DNA from: Burkholderiales bacterium Ga0077544
GTDB lineage: Bacteria; Pseudomonadota; Gammaproteobacteria; Burkholderiales; Burkholderiaceae_D
Direction: 5' to 3'
Assembly (NCBI GenBank): GCA_001464355.1
Contig: LNEU01000026.1
Span: forward strand, 186,001-250,000
Length of the DNA stretch: 64,000 bases
The number at the start of each line of letters is the position of its first letter. Within the stretch, counting starts at the first letter, position 1. Of the stretch, positions 1-9,268 are shown piece by piece. The translations under genes were made by a program, and so were the position numbers. The notes under the pieces are model-generated. The model was not told the DNA's origin, did not search any database, and saw only the letters and a program-made list of their open reading frames with translations.

Positions 1-1602
1 CAACTCAGGATTGGCTTCGATGATCTGAACCTGCTTGGCGACGTTGCCACCCAACACGATATCGGTACCGCGACCAGCCATATTGGTGGCGATCGTGATG
101 GCTTTTGGACGACCTGCCTGCGCAATGATTTCCGCTTCACGCGCATGCTGCTTCGCGTTCAGCACGTTATGCGGCAATTTCGCTTTAGCCAGAATTTCGG
201 ACAACAATTCCGAATTTTCAATCGAGGTGGTACCCACCAACACAGGCTGACCACGCTCGTAGCAATCCTGGATATCCTTCAGCATCGCGCCGTATTTTTC
301 ATCCGAAGATTTATAGACTTGATCTTGACGGTCTTTGCGCTGGTTCGGGCGATTCTGCGGAATGACGACAGTTTCGAGACCGTAGATTTCCTGGAATTCG
401 TAAGCTTCGGTATCAGCAGTACCGGTCATGCCGGACAGCTTGCTGTACATGCGGAAGTAATTCTGGAATGTAATCGACGCCAGGGTCTGATTTTCATTCT
501 GAATCTGTACGTGTTCCTTCGCTTCCACCGCCTGATGCAAACCATCAGACCAGCGACGACCGGTCATCAAACGACCGGTAAATTCATCGACGATAACAAC
601 CTCGTTGTTTTGCACGACGTAATGCTGATCCTTGTGATACAGCGTGTGTGCGCGCAAAGCAGCGTACAAATGGTGTATCAATGTGATGTTGGCAGCGTCA
701 TACAGCGAAGCGCCTTCCGGCAGCAAACCCATGCTTGTCAGGATTTGCTCGGCTTTTTCATGACCTGCTTCGGTCAACAGCACTTGATGGGATTTTTCAT
801 CCTTGGTGTAATCGCCAGGAACTTCTACCGTGCCTTTGCCATCCGGCGTTTCTTCGCCTATCTGCAAGGTTAGCAGCGGTGGTACTTCATTGATCTTGTG
901 ATACAGCTCGGTGTGATTTTCTGCCTGACCGGAAATGATCAGCGGCGTACGCGCTTCATCGATCAGAATCGAATCGACTTCATCGACGACGGCAAAGTGC
1001 AAATCACGCTGCACGCGATCCGCTACATCGTAGACCATATTGTCACGCAGGTAGTCGAAACCGAATTCGTTATTGGTGCCGTAGGTGATGTCGGAGTTGT
1101 AAGCGCTTTGCTTCACATCGTGCGCCATCTGCGACAGATTGATGCCGGTGCTCAAACCCAGCCAGCCGTACAAAGTGCCCATCCATTCGGCATCGCGTTG
1201 CGCCAGATAATCATTGACGGTCACAACGTGAACGCCTTTGCCGACCAGCGCATTCAGATAGGTTGGCAAGGTCGCCATCAAGGTTTTACCCTCGCCTGTG
1301 CCCATCTCTGCAATTTTTCCGTAATGCAGAGACATGCCACCTATCAGCTGTACATCGAAGTGGCGCATCTTCAAGACACGCTTACTCGCTTCGCGGCAAA
1401 CGGCAAAAGCTTCCGGCAAAATGTCATCGATGTTTTCGCCTTTAGCGAGACGCTCCTTGAATTCCGGCGTTTTGGCTTGCAAGGCCTCGTCCGATAATTT
1501 TTCCAGCGCCGGCTCGAAGGCATTGATTTCGCGAACGGTCTTTTGGTATTGCTTGAGTAAGCGCTGATTGCGGCTACCGAAAATCTGAGTCAGTAATGAC
1601 AT
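1..1602 (-). CDS. secA: SecA, preprotein translocase ATPase (5' portion, runs off window)
   Basis: SecA is the motor ATPase that pushes unfolded secretory proteins through SecYEG. The ATG at 1602 gives the typical start [12 protein letters not shown]. The window keeps the first 534 codons and the 3' part lies beyond base 1. The Walker A stretch GTGEGKT, the [15 protein letters not shown] segment of NBD1 and part of the preprotein cross-linking domain are all readable, and the frame is open throughout. The gene lies downstream of the M23 peptidase on the same strand with a 278-base gap, so it probably has its own promoter. The identification is firm. Confidence 0.97.
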   Translation of the reverse strand, partial: MSLLTQIFGSRNQRLLKQYQKTVREINAFEPALEKLSDEALQAKTPEFKERLAKGENIDDILPEAFAVCREASKRVLKMRHFDVQLIGGMSLHYGKIAEMGTGEGKTLMATLPTYLNALVGKGVHVVTVNDYLAQRDAEWMGTLYGWLGLSTGINLSQMAHDVKQSAYNSDITYGTNNEFGFDYLRDNMVYDVADRVQRDLHFAVVDEVDSILIDEARTPLIISGQAENHTELYHKINEVPPLLTLQIGEETPDGKGTVEVPGDYTKDEKSHQVLLTEAGHEKAEQILTSMGLLPEGASLYDAANITLIHHLYAALRAHTLYHKDQHYVVQNNEVVIVDEFTGRLMTGRRWSDGLHQAVEAKEHVQIQNENQTLASITFQNYFRMYSKLSGMTGTADTEAYEFQEIYGLETVVIPQNRPNQRKDRQDQVYKSSDEKYGAMLKDIQDCYERGQPVLVGTTSIENSELLSEILAKAKLPHNVLNAKQHAREAEIIAQAGRPKAITIATNMAGRGTDIVLGGNVAKQVQIIEANPEL

Positions 1603-1880
1603 GCTTGGATTCTAAAAAAGGCGCCTTGAAACAATCAGACACAGCAATTAACACTTGGAGCTGCATCGAATTGGGCTTGGGCTAAATTGTGGATTTTATC
1701 ATGTGGTTTCCGGCATATTGGGCTTATCAGTCCGGAAACAATAGCTAGTTCATGAAAGCGATGCTTGATTTGCAGTGATATGACCTTTGTAATGCAAATT
1801 TGTTCTTGGTCAGACCTTTGCTGCAACCTGTTCATTATGGATAAAACGACTACTGGTTTTTACACTTCATTTATTAAGCC
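1603..1880. other. Intergenic gap between secA and the M23 peptidase gene
   Basis: This 278-base stretch should contain the secA promoter. It is AT-rich next to the peptidase stop. A 66-codon minus-strand frame crosses it but has no recognisable motif or ribosome-binding site, so it was not called as a gene. No strong hairpin was seen. Confidence 0.4.
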
Positions 1881-2825
1881 TTATTTGCTGGCCAGTCTGG
1901 CCTGATTGGCGCCGGCCACCAGAAACTTGTGCGGATCCTGTGCCACGCCTTTGATGCGCACCTCAAAATGTAGATGCGGTCCGGTTGAGCGCCCGGTAGT
2001 CCCGATATCGGCAACATGCTGCCCGCGTCGAACGATATCACCAACATGCATCAATAAGCGTGACGCGTGTGCATAACGCGTGATCATGTCATTGCCATGA
2101 TCGATTTCCATCATGTTCCCATACTGTGGATGAAATTCAGCCACTGTGACCACGCCGCCAGCCGCTGCCATGATAGGCGTGCCTATAGGCGCAGCAAAGT
2201 CTATGCCCTCATGCATGGCACTACGGCCCGAAAACGGATCCAGACGTCGGCCAAAAGTGGATGCGTTATAGCTGACGTTAACCGGCTGGCTTGTCGGCAA
2301 AAGCTTGGATTTGATCTTGTCGCTCATTAATGTGGATTCGACCACGTTCATGTAGTCGGCACGACGTTCGACATCATGTGACATCGCATCGAGCAAAGCC
2401 TTGAATTCAGACATGGTCAGGTCGCGGCTGCTGGTGCTATCCATGGGGTCAACACCACCACGACCCGGCAACTCTTTGAAATTGAATTCAGTTGGTTTGA
2501 CGCCGGCCAAGCCTTGCACGCGCTCACCCAAGGCGTCCAAACGCATCAATTGCGCCTGCATTTCACCCACGCGGCGTGCCATCAAGGCGAGATTTTCTTT
2601 CAGGAATTTTTCTTTTTGTGCGTCGTTACCTTGCGCAGTACTCGTAAACATTTCACGCAACGGCGACGGCAAACTGGCGGCATTACTGGATATAAAGTAA
2701 AACAATAGAGACGTCATCACCAGAACTGCCGCGATGAAAGCGGCCACCCCGAGCATCAAATGCCGATGCGTCAAGGTGACGGATTTGGCATGGGTAAAAC
2801 GTGGGTGCAACAAAATAATCTGCAT
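1881..2825 (-). CDS. Membrane-anchored M23 (LytM-type) peptidase
   Basis: This 314-residue protein has an N-terminal membrane anchor (about residues 23-46), a charged helical middle (about 65-110) and a C-terminal LytM/peptidase M23 domain from about residue 185. The zinc ligands fit the family: H205 and D209 in the HEGID motif and the HLH motif near 284-286. Such enzymes cut peptidoglycan cross-bridges or activate amidases at the septum or envelope. The gene is divergent from the dciA-like gene, only 48 bases away, and lies upstream of secA. Whether it is an active enzyme or an EnvC-like activator cannot be told, but all metal ligands are present. Confidence 0.9.
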   Translation of the reverse strand: MQIILLHPRFTHAKSVTLTHRHLMLGVAAFIAAVLVMTSLLFYFISSNAASLPSPLREMFTSTAQGNDAQKEKFLKENLALMARRVGEMQAQLMRLDALGERVQGLAGVKPTEFNFKELPGRGGVDPMDSTSSRDLTMSEFKALLDAMSHDVERRADYMNVVESTLMSDKIKSKLLPTSQPVNVSYNASTFGRRLDPFSGRSAMHEGIDFAAPIGTPIMAAAGGVVTVAEFHPQYGNMMEIDHGNDMITRYAHASRLLMHVGDIVRRGQHVADIGTTGRSTGPHLHFEVRIKGVAQDPHKFLVAGANQARLASK

Positions 2826-2873
2826 CGCGACTCCCTTGCCTCGCCGGTTGACGACGAGGTGTGATAAGGTTTC

Positions 2874-3374
2874 ATGACGATGCGCGCACCCTCATTTACC
2901 CCTTTCAAGCAAAGCTCTCCTTTCACAAAAACTGCGAAAGGGGCTGCGGAATTCTTGCATTCCCATGACAAGATGGCTGCACTTCTTCCATCCATCATTC
3001 GCATGGCTGCACTGCAAAAAGATTGTGCAGCGGCGCTTCCTGCCATGTTTACGCACTGCGCCGTATTGCAGTTCGAGGCAGACCAGCTGGTTCTATCGGT
3101 ACCGAACGCAGCGCTGGCTGCGAGACTGAAACAACAATGTCCAAAATTGCAAGAGCAATTGTTGCAGCGGGGATGGCAGGTTAATGCAATCCGCCTCAAA
3201 GTGCAAGTCAGCAAAATGCTTGTAAAATCAACAGCTTCCAAGCAATTGGTGCTGCCATCGCAAGCAGTTTCGGCATTTACCGAACTCAGCGATGCGCTGG
3301 AAAACTCGCCGCGTAATCAAGCATTGAAAAATGCACTTGCATCATTGATGCAACGTAGGCGCACGGAAAAGTAA
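2874..3374 (+). CDS. DciA-like DUF721 protein (putative helicase loader)
   Basis: This 166-residue protein resembles the DUF721 family, whose member DciA recruits the replicative helicase DnaB in bacteria that lack DnaC. The family core, an alpha/beta KH-like fold, spans about residues 45-115 with the typical L-V-x-V-x-N-x-A-x-A-A-R-L-K segment. The C-terminal 50 residues look disordered. The start may be the ATG at 2874 or the one two codons later; an AAGG lies just upstream. In betaproteobacteria this gene often sits between secA/M23 and lpxC, as it does here. It converges on lpxC with a 38-base gap. Confidence 0.75.
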   Translation: MTMRAPSFTPFKQSSPFTKTAKGAAEFLHSHDKMAALLPSIIRMAALQKDCAAALPAMFTHCAVLQFEADQLVLSVPNAALAARLKQQCPKLQEQLLQRGWQVNAIRLKVQVSKMLVKSTASKQLVLPSQAVSAFTELSDALENSPRNQALKNALASLMQRRRTEK

Positions 3375-3412
3375 GCATCTCGATCCCGCAAAAGCAAGCC
3401 ACGTCTGGTGAA

Positions 3413-4348
3413 TTAGTTCAGCACCCATTCCAAATCAGCCTGGCGTACATAATCTTTAGGCGCAGATTCGATCTTGTCGAAAGTAACGATTTCGTAAGCA
3501 TCAGGCTGTTCGAGCAAAGCGCGAACCAAGAGATTGTTCAGCATATGGCCTGATTTGTGAGCGTTGTAGCTGGCGATCAACGGATAGCCCACCAGATACA
3601 AATCACCGATTGCGTCCAGAATCTTGTGACGCACAAACTCATTGTCGTAACGCAGACCATCGGTATTGAGAATGCGATACTCATCCATCACGATCGCGTT
3701 TTCCAGCGAACCGCCACGGATCAAACCCATGCCGCGCAAGGTCTCCATATCCTGCATAAAACCGAAGGTGCGCGCGCGGGCTACATCTTTGACATACGAT
3801 TCAAAACTGAAATCGATCTCGGTAGTCTGACCGGTAGCGTCGACAGCAGGATGATTGAATTCGATGAAAAACTTGAGCTTGAAGCCTTCATACGGATCAA
3901 GACGCGCCCAGATTTCGCGATTACCGCTACCGTGGCGCACTTCCACAGTCTTCTTGATACGGATGAATTTTTTGGCGGCTTCCTGCTCCTGCAAACCAGC
4001 CTGCTGCAGCAGGAAGACGAAGGACGACGCGGAACCATCCATGATCGGCACTTCTTCGGCTGTCAAATCGACATAAAGATTGTCGATGCCGAGACCGGCG
4101 CAAGCGGACATCAAATGCTCGACGGTCGAGACCTTGGCTTCGCCCACTTGCAAGGTAGAAGCCATGCGGGTATCCCCGACACGCAGCGCTTGCGCGGGCA
4201 GTTCCACCACAGGATCGAGATCGACGCGATAGAACACGATGCCGGTATCGATAGGAGCTGGGCGCAACGTCAATTCGACCTTGGTACCTGAATGCAGGCC
4301 GACGCCGACGGACTTGACTGTTTGTTGGATGGTGCGTTGTTTTAGCAT
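3413..4348 (-). CDS. lpxC: LpxC, UDP-3-O-acyl-N-acetylglucosamine deacetylase
   Basis: LpxC carries out the first committed step of lipid A synthesis, a zinc-dependent deacetylation in the cytoplasm. The open frame continues upstream to 4609, but that extension encodes repeat-derived sequence. The ATG at 4348 gives the canonical start [20 protein letters not shown] and a normal 311-residue protein. Zinc and catalytic residues are visible: H78 in the STVEHLMS motif and the HKILDAIGD motif near residues 235-241. The gene follows the dcw cluster and the peroxiredoxin gene, but an 860-base repeat-rich gap suggests a separate promoter. Confidence 0.97.
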   Translation of the reverse strand: MLKQRTIQQTVKSVGVGLHSGTKVELTLRPAPIDTGIVFYRVDLDPVVELPAQALRVGDTRMASTLQVGEAKVSTVEHLMSACAGLGIDNLYVDLTAEEVPIMDGSASSFVFLLQQAGLQEQEAAKKFIRIKKTVEVRHGSGNREIWARLDPYEGFKLKFFIEFNHPAVDATGQTTEIDFSFESYVKDVARARTFGFMQDMETLRGMGLIRGGSLENAIVMDEYRILNTDGLRYDNEFVRHKILDAIGDLYLVGYPLIASYNAHKSGHMLNNLLVRALLEQPDAYEIVTFDKIESAPKDYVRQADLEWVLN

Positions 4349-4492
4349 CTGGCGATTATAGCAATCGTGGGGGAAATTCGCGTGGCTATGGTGGTATGGG
4401 CTGTGTTGAAAACAACAGAAGGTTTTGCTTTTGGGCACCACGTTGTGACGTTCTATTTTGTGTTCTAAATAGAAGGGTTCTCTTCGATGAGA

Positions 4493-4715
4493 CTCAGTTG
4501 CCGGGGGTGGCCCGGCTGCCACCTTCTTTCTTTGCTTCGCCAAAGAAAGAAGGCAAAGAAAGGCGACCGCGAAGCCGCTGCCCTTCGGGTTCCCGTTTGT
4601 GCAAATCAAAAAATGGGAAGCGAACGAAACTCGCTACGCTCAGACAACGTTCACTTCTTTATCCATTTTCTGCTCTGCACAAACGGCAGCGTCACAGCGG
4701 TTGAACATCACCGTC
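4493..4715 (+). repeat. Dispersed intergenic repeat, copy 1 of an inverted pair
   Basis: This block aligns over about 220 bases with the reverse complement of about 4862-5085. The order of motifs is the same in both: CAGTTGCCGGGG, a GC-rich GGCCCGG stretch, a strong hairpin, AGGCGAC, GCCG(C/T)TGCCC, then AACTCGCT(A/G)CGCTCA. The hairpin here (4522-4553) has perfect 13-base arms reading CCTTCTTTCTTTG with a 6-base loop. Similar TTTCTTTGCTTCGCCAAAGAAA elements are common between genes in Burkholderiales. Identity between the copies looks like two thirds by eye. Confidence 0.75.
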
Positions 4716-4819
4716 AAATTAAATTCGGCGGCAGTTCAATTGCAACATAGTCGCGAGTTACCTGGAAAATCCACCTGTACTTAAAAAAGTTAGCTTCGTT
4801 GCTCTAGCTATAATTTTTT

Positions 4820-4853
4820 GTTGGGTTTGGGTTTGGGTTTGGGTTTGGGTTTT
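4820..4853 (+). repeat. GGGTTT hexanucleotide array (G-quadruplex-forming potential)
   Basis: Five consecutive GGGTTT units are followed by TTGCAG. Five G3 runs with 3-base T loops fit the consensus for an intramolecular G-quadruplex on the plus strand. The array lies between the two facing copies of the dispersed repeat, near the tip of the possible cruciform. Confidence 0.85.
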
Positions 4854-4861
4854 GCAGTTGG

Positions 4862-5085
4862 CGTCTACCGCATGTGACGTTGCCAAGGCAAGCGGTCGTC
4901 AGGCGGATAAAGAGTACAAACCTGTTTGAGCGCAGCGAGTTTGTTTGTGCTCCCGACTGATGATCGTTTGACTTGGGTACCCGCATAGCGGGCAACGGCT
5001 TCTGCGTCGCCTTATTTTGCTTACTTTTCTTGGCGAAGCAAGAAAAGTGAGTGGCCGCCGGGCCACCCCGGCAACTGACGCAACT
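4862..5085 (-). repeat. Dispersed intergenic repeat, copy 2 of an inverted pair
   Basis: This is the inverted partner of 4493-4715. Its hairpin core at 5023-5048 has 10-base arms ACTTTTCTTG around GCGAAG, followed by the CCGGGGTGGCCCGG stretch in reverse. The variation between the copies, with hairpin arms changed on both sides, suggests the fold rather than the sequence is kept. Confidence 0.75.
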
Positions 5086-5157
5086 ACGAAGAACCAACTG
5101 TATTAGCTAAGCAAACCATCAAACAAAATAACAAAACCCAAAATCAACCCCACAAAC

Positions 5158-5195
5158 AAAAAAATGCCGCCCGATCTTTCAATCGTGCGGCATTT
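5158..5195 (-). terminator. Rho-independent terminator of the peroxiredoxin gene
   Basis: Read on the minus strand, a hairpin with arms AAATGCCGC and GCGGCATTT, extended inward by GAT(C/T)-type pairing, is followed by a T run. It starts 17 bases after the peroxiredoxin stop codon. Confidence 0.85.
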
Positions 5196-5211
5196 CTAAA
5201 AACAGAAAAAC

Positions 5212-5715
5212 TTAAATCTGTTCCAGCAATTTTTCTGCTGTCGAAACTTCCAGATGACCGCTGTCTTCAACGTTCAATTGCTTGACGACGCCGTCTTCAA
5301 CCAGCATCGAATAACGTTGCGAACGTACACCCAGGCCGCCTTTGGTCAGATCGAATTCCAGACCCAGAGCTTTGGTGAATGTGCCGCTGCCGTCAGCGAT
5401 GAAACGTACTTTGCCGACTGCTTTTTGGTCACGGCCCCATGCGCCCATGACGAATGGATCGTTAACCGAGATGCACCAGATTTCATCAACGCCTTTAGCT
5501 TTGAACTGGTCTGCTGCCTTGATGTAGCCAGGAGCGTGTGTTTCTGAGCAGGTTGGTGTGAATGCGCCTGGAACCGCGAAAATCGCGATTTTTTTGCCTT
5601 TGGTTGCTTCGTGCACCATGACTTTGCTCGGGCCGATTGAGCAAGCTTCAGTTGCTACATCGATGTATTCCGCGAGACGCGCTTCTGGCAGTTGATCGCC
5701 AACTTTGATTGTCAT
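5212..5715 (-). CDS. Peroxiredoxin, Prx5/AhpE-like type
   Basis: This thiol peroxidase reduces hydrogen peroxide and alkyl hydroperoxides. The 167-residue length and the motif PGAFTPTCSETH with peroxidatic cysteine C56 place it in the Prx5 group. There is no C-terminal glutaredoxin domain, so it relies on an external thiol donor. It lies downstream of ftsZ on the same strand but is separated by a hairpin at 5761-5783, and it has its own terminator, so it is probably a single-gene unit. The start ATG at 5715 gives the usual MTIKVGDQLPEA. Confidence 0.93.
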   Translation of the reverse strand: MTIKVGDQLPEARLAEYIDVATEACSIGPSKVMVHEATKGKKIAIFAVPGAFTPTCSETHAPGYIKAADQFKAKGVDEIWCISVNDPFVMGAWGRDQKAVGKVRFIADGSGTFTKALGLEFDLTKGGLGVRSQRYSMLVEDGVVKQLNVEDSGHLEVSTAEKLLEQI

Positions 5716-5760
5716 ATGAATTCCTTTGATTAAATTTTTACGGCAATGCCGATTAGTAAA

Positions 5761-5783
5761 ACGCCGCGCACTTGGCGCGGCGT
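5761..5783 (-). terminator. Hairpin with short T run after ftsZ
   Basis: Perfect 9-base arms ACGCCGCGC/GCGCGGCGT flank a 5-base loop. On the minus strand the stem is followed by TTTTA. It lies about 110 bases past the ftsZ stop and 46 bases before the peroxiredoxin start, so it probably ends the dcw transcript. Confidence 0.65.
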
Positions 5784-5817
5784 AGAAACCGAAGTATGCC
5801 TTGTTCTGTCGATTTTT

Positions 5818-5852
5818 GCAGGTGGTTTGACAACTTTTGTCATACCACCTGC
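5818..5852. repeat. Long hairpin in the ftsZ 3' region
   Basis: Arms of 16 bases (GCAGGTGGT...TGACAA) pair with one mismatch around a 3-base loop. There is no T run on either strand, so it is not a classical terminator. It may protect the 3' end of the ftsZ mRNA or act together with the hairpin at 5761-5783. Confidence 0.6.
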
Positions 5853-5893
5853 AAGTCCAGGCACAGAATCAATGCATCAATCAGTTGGCTTGC

Positions 5894-7084
5894 TTAGTCA
5901 GCTTGCTTGCGCAAAAAAGCAGGAATGTCATAGGTTTCCATGCCATTCTTTTCCAAAGCGCGCACTGTATCGGACGCCGATTCGCGACGCCATACTGCCG
6001 GCGCTTTCAAACCGTCAAACGCTGGTTGAGCGCTTCCGTGCGTCATGCCTGCAGCCATGCCGGTGTGAGCCATCATCGGTTCATTGTGGGTACCGGTGCG
6101 CAACATTGGTGTTTGCACCAGTTGCACGCCTTTACGAGCACGACCCAAGCCGGTCGCAACCACTGTTACGCGGATGTCGTCGCCCATTTCATCGTCGTAT
6201 GCGATACCTTGCGCGATCGATGCATCAGGTGCTGCGAAGGCGCGCACGGTTGCCATGACTTCCTTGATTTCTTTACCTTTGAGGCTGCGGCTTGCAGTCA
6301 CGTTGACCAACACGCCACGCGCGCCGGACAAATCGATGCCGTCGAGCAAAGGCGAAGCCACTGCTTGTTCCGCTGCGATACGTGCACGATCAACGCCGTG
6401 CGCGGTTGCGGTACCCATCATTGCCTTGCCTTGTTCGCCCATGATCGTTTTCACGTCATTGAAATCGACGTTGATGTGACCTGGAACGTTGATGATTTCT
6501 GCAATACCGGCAACGGCATTGTTCAAAACGTCATCGGCGTGTTGCAGCCATTCGATCATGCTGTCGTCTTCGTAGATCTCTTCCAGTTTTTCGTTCAGGA
6601 TGATGATCAGCGAATCAACGTGCTGGCCCAACGCTTCCAGACCTTCGTCGGCGATGTCCATGCATTTTTTGCCTTCGTACGAGAACGGCTTGGAAACTAC
6701 CGCCACCGTCAACGCGCCTTGTTCACGCGCGATTTGCGCGATGATAGGAGCAGCGCCGGTACCCGTGCCACCGCCCATACCGGCCGCGATGAAAACCATG
6801 TGCGCGCCGCGCAATGCGTCTTCGATACGTGGACGGGTTTCTTCCGCCAATTGACGGCCGACTGCAGGCTTCATACCAGCGCCCAAACCGGTTTCACCGA
6901 TTTGAATGACGTTATGTGCCTTCGACATTTGCAAAGCTTGCGCGTCGGTATTCGCGACGATAAATTCCACACCGCTGACGCCGCGGTTGATCATGTGTTG
7001 TACAGCGTTGCCACCAGCACCACCAACGCCAACCACTTTGATCACGGTACCTTGCGTTACATTCTCGAGCATATCGATTTCCAT
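5894..7084 (-). CDS. ftsZ: FtsZ, tubulin-like cell division GTPase
   Basis: FtsZ polymerises into the Z ring that positions the divisome at mid-cell. The protein has 396 residues. The tubulin signature GGGTGTG lies at residues 104-110, the GTPase fold continues to about 315, a variable linker follows, and the C-terminal FtsA/ZipA-binding peptide ends in DIPAFLRKQAD. The start at 7084 gives MEIDMLENVTQGTVIKV, normal for betaproteobacteria. It is the last dcw gene, and the 166-base AT-rich gap to ftsA suggests its own promoter. Confidence 0.98.
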   Translation of the reverse strand: MEIDMLENVTQGTVIKVVGVGGAGGNAVQHMINRGVSGVEFIVANTDAQALQMSKAHNVIQIGETGLGAGMKPAVGRQLAEETRPRIEDALRGAHMVFIAAGMGGGTGTGAAPIIAQIAREQGALTVAVVSKPFSYEGKKCMDIADEGLEALGQHVDSLIIILNEKLEEIYEDDSMIEWLQHADDVLNNAVAGIAEIINVPGHINVDFNDVKTIMGEQGKAMMGTATAHGVDRARIAAEQAVASPLLDGIDLSGARGVLVNVTASRSLKGKEIKEVMATVRAFAAPDASIAQGIAYDDEMGDDIRVTVVATGLGRARKGVQLVQTPMLRTGTHNEPMMAHTGMAAGMTHGSAQPAFDGLKAPAVWRRESASDTVRALEKNGMETYDIPAFLRKQAD

Positions 7085-7250
7085 GATTATTTCCTTAAAG
7101 AAGTTGCAGTTCCCAGTGGCTAGGCCTCACGCGGTGTGACGACTAGCAACTGCCAACTGCTGGTTAATACATAAGTTAAATACGAAATTAAATAAACAAA
7201 ATAAATACAAAAACTAAATACTGAATTTAAAACTGAGCTTAAAACCAAAC
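7085..7250. promoter_or_regulatory. AT-rich ftsA-ftsZ gap, probable ftsZ promoter region
   Basis: Most dcw genes here touch or overlap, but ftsA and ftsZ are 166 bases apart. The half next to ftsA is very AT-rich, with several TAAATAC/TTAAA-like words. This fits extra ftsZ promoters, as known in other bacteria, but no single promoter can be assigned by eye. Confidence 0.45.
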
Positions 7251-8483
7251 TTAAAAATTACCCAAGAACCATTCTTTCATCCGACGTACCAGCGCAGTTG
7301 CTGATCCGTCCTGACGCGTGACGATATGTCCGCGTAAATACTGCTTCTTCGCTTCCAGCAACAAACCCAACACCGTTGCATAACGCGGACTACGTACTAC
7401 ATCTGCCAGTTGGCCGTTGTATTCGGGCGTACCCAAACGCGCAGGCTTCAGGAAAATATCTTCTGCCAATTCCACCATGCCGGGCATCATCGAAGTGCCG
7501 CCGGTCAGGACGATGCCGGACGACAGCACCTCTTCGTAACCGGATTCGCGCACAACCTGATGAACCAGCGAAAACAATTCTTCAATACGCGGCTCGATCA
7601 CCGCGGCCAAAGCCTGACGCGACAAGGTACGCGTACCGCGATCACCCAAGCCTGGCACTTCCAGCGTTTCGCCCGGATCAGCCAACACTTGCTTGGCCAT
7701 GCCATAACGCAGCTTGATTTCTTCCGCCTCGGCAGTCGGCGTACGCACTGCCATCGCGATATCGTTGGTGATCTGGTCACCGGCAATTGGGATCACAGCC
7801 GTATGGCGAATCGCACCTTCAGTAAAAATCGCCACGTCGGTTGTGCCGCCACCGATATCGATCAAGACCACGCCGAGTTCTTTTTCATCCGGCGTCAACA
7901 CTGCATCGGCAGAAGCCATCGGTTGCAAAATCAGATCCGATACTTCAAGGCCGCAACGACGTATGCATTTGACGATGTTCTGTACTGCTGACACCGCACC
8001 CGTGACGATGTGAACTTTTACCTCGAGTCGGATGCCGCTCATGCCGATTGGTTCACGCACATCTTCCTGATTGTCGACAATAAATTCCTGTGGCACGGTG
8101 TGCAGCAATTGCTGATCGGTTGGGATGTTGACAGCTTTCGCAGTCTCGATCACGCGCGCAACGTCAGTCGCGGTAACTTCCTTGTCCTTGATCGCGACCA
8201 TGCCGCTGGAATTGAAGCTGCGTATGTGATTGCCGGCGATACCTGTATACACATTGCGTATCTTGCAATCGGCCATCAATTCCGCTTCTTCCAGTGCGCG
8301 CTGGATCGATTCGACTGTCGCCTCAATGTTGACGACCACACCTTTTTTCAATCCCCTGGATTCGTGTTGGCCCAGGCCGATCACTTCGTGGCGACCGTTA
8401 GGCAATACTTCTGCCACTACCGCCACCACTTTAGAGGTGCCGATATCGAGGCCAACGATCAGGTTTTTTGCGTCTTTTGTCAT
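7251..8483 (-). CDS. ftsA: FtsA, actin-like divisome protein
   Basis: FtsA anchors FtsZ filaments to the membrane and recruits later divisome proteins. This 410-residue actin-family ATPase has the phosphate-1 motif VGLDIGTSKV near residues 10-19, the phosphate-2 motif IDIGGGTTD in the second half, and the adenosine motif VLTGGTSMMPG. The C-terminal amphipathic helix (MKEWFLGNF) is the membrane-targeting sequence. It starts 10 bases after ftsQ. Confidence 0.98.
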   Translation of the reverse strand: MTKDAKNLIVGLDIGTSKVVAVVAEVLPNGRHEVIGLGQHESRGLKKGVVVNIEATVESIQRALEEAELMADCKIRNVYTGIAGNHIRSFNSSGMVAIKDKEVTATDVARVIETAKAVNIPTDQQLLHTVPQEFIVDNQEDVREPIGMSGIRLEVKVHIVTGAVSAVQNIVKCIRRCGLEVSDLILQPMASADAVLTPDEKELGVVLIDIGGGTTDVAIFTEGAIRHTAVIPIAGDQITNDIAMAVRTPTAEAEEIKLRYGMAKQVLADPGETLEVPGLGDRGTRTLSRQALAAVIEPRIEELFSLVHQVVRESGYEEVLSSGIVLTGGTSMMPGMVELAEDIFLKPARLGTPEYNGQLADVVRSPRYATVLGLLLEAKKQYLRGHIVTRQDGSATALVRRMKEWFLGNF

Positions 8484-8493
8484 ATTGTTCCGC

Positions 8494-9261
8494 TTACTTT
8501 TTTTTACTGTCCGATCCTGCAGTCAACCCTTGCGCCTTCAAGGCCAGACCGTTTGGATAACGCATGTCAATACTTTCAATCCTGTCCTGCAAGCGTGCGA
8601 CCAATTGCGGATAAACCCCGACCAATCGTTCTACACGTTCTTTTAGGGTCGCACTACTTTTTTCCCTACCCAATTCCACCGTCACACCATTGCTCAGCGT
8701 TACAGTCCATGCATAGCGTCCGGACAGATATAGCGCGTCCGCCGTGACATCCAAAGGTGCAAACCACGCATTCAAATCATTCAGTCGCGCGATCACTTCT
8801 TTCTCGCTGCCCAAGGGGCCGTTGAAAGCCAATAGATCGGTATCTTCTTCCGCCTCGGCCAGGTTGGCGGTAAATACATCACCCTTAGTTGACAACAGGC
8901 GGCCGTCTTCACCCCAGGTGCCGAGCGGCGAATGCTCTTCCAGCGTTACCGTCAACTGATTTGGCCATTCGCGGCGCACAGTTGCCTTGCGTACCCAGGG
9001 CACGGATTCAAATGTTTGACGTACCGTATCCAGATTTGCCGTGAAAAAATTTCCCTTGATGCGCGCCAATGCAGCACTACGTACAGTCAATGGATTGATA
9101 TGGCGCAACTGCGCTTGGTCCGCGCCTTCTATCCGTATCACTTTCAACGTGAAGTAAGGTCGCTGCGCTACCCACCACAAGCAGGCAGAAATCAGTGCGA
9201 GCGCAACCAGCCCAAACAGGGCATTGGCAGTTGCGTTCAACATTTTGATGTCTTGCCACAT
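8494..9261 (-). CDS. ftsQ: FtsQ, divisome membrane protein
   Basis: FtsQ is a bitopic inner-membrane protein that links early and late divisome parts through FtsB and FtsL. The 255 residues comprise a short cytoplasmic tail, one membrane helix (about 14-32), a POTRA domain (YFTLKVIRIEG onward, about 36-105) and the FtsQ/DivIB beta domain. The lysine-rich C-terminus (DSKKK) is a minor feature. It is 7 bases from ddl upstream and 10 from ftsA downstream. Confidence 0.95.
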   Translation of the reverse strand: MWQDIKMLNATANALFGLVALALISACLWWVAQRPYFTLKVIRIEGADQAQLRHINPLTVRSAALARIKGNFFTANLDTVRQTFESVPWVRKATVRREWPNQLTVTLEEHSPLGTWGEDGRLLSTKGDVFTANLAEAEEDTDLLAFNGPLGSEKEVIARLNDLNAWFAPLDVTADALYLSGRYAWTVTLSNGVTVELGREKSSATLKERVERLVGVYPQLVARLQDRIESIDMRYPNGLALKAQGLTAGSDSKKK

Positions 9262-9268
9262 GGTGTAA

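Larger units (their letters stand above)
4349..5157. other. Repeat-rich intergenic region between lpxC and the peroxiredoxin gene
   Basis: No gene is supported across this 800-base stretch. It contains two long imperfect repeats facing each other and a GGGTTT array, listed separately. Several frames of 60-100 codons cross it, but they translate the repeats, disagree between the two copies and have no family resemblance. The lpxC promoter must lie in its left part. Confidence 0.7.

Noticed and set aside
145-1497. Plus-strand frames across secA
   Set aside because: They are antisense shadows of the SecA coding sequence.
1635-1835. 66-codon frame between secA and the M23 gene
   Set aside because: No Shine-Dalgarno sequence or motif, and composition like non-coding DNA.
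4804-5097. 97-codon minus-strand frame with NPNPNPNP tail
   Set aside because: It translates the dispersed repeat and the GGGTTT array; no homologous frame exists in the partner repeat and there is no ribosome-binding site.
5837-7123. Long plus-strand frame across ftsZ
   Set aside because: It is the antisense shadow of ftsZ, with histidine- and cysteine-rich low-likelihood protein.
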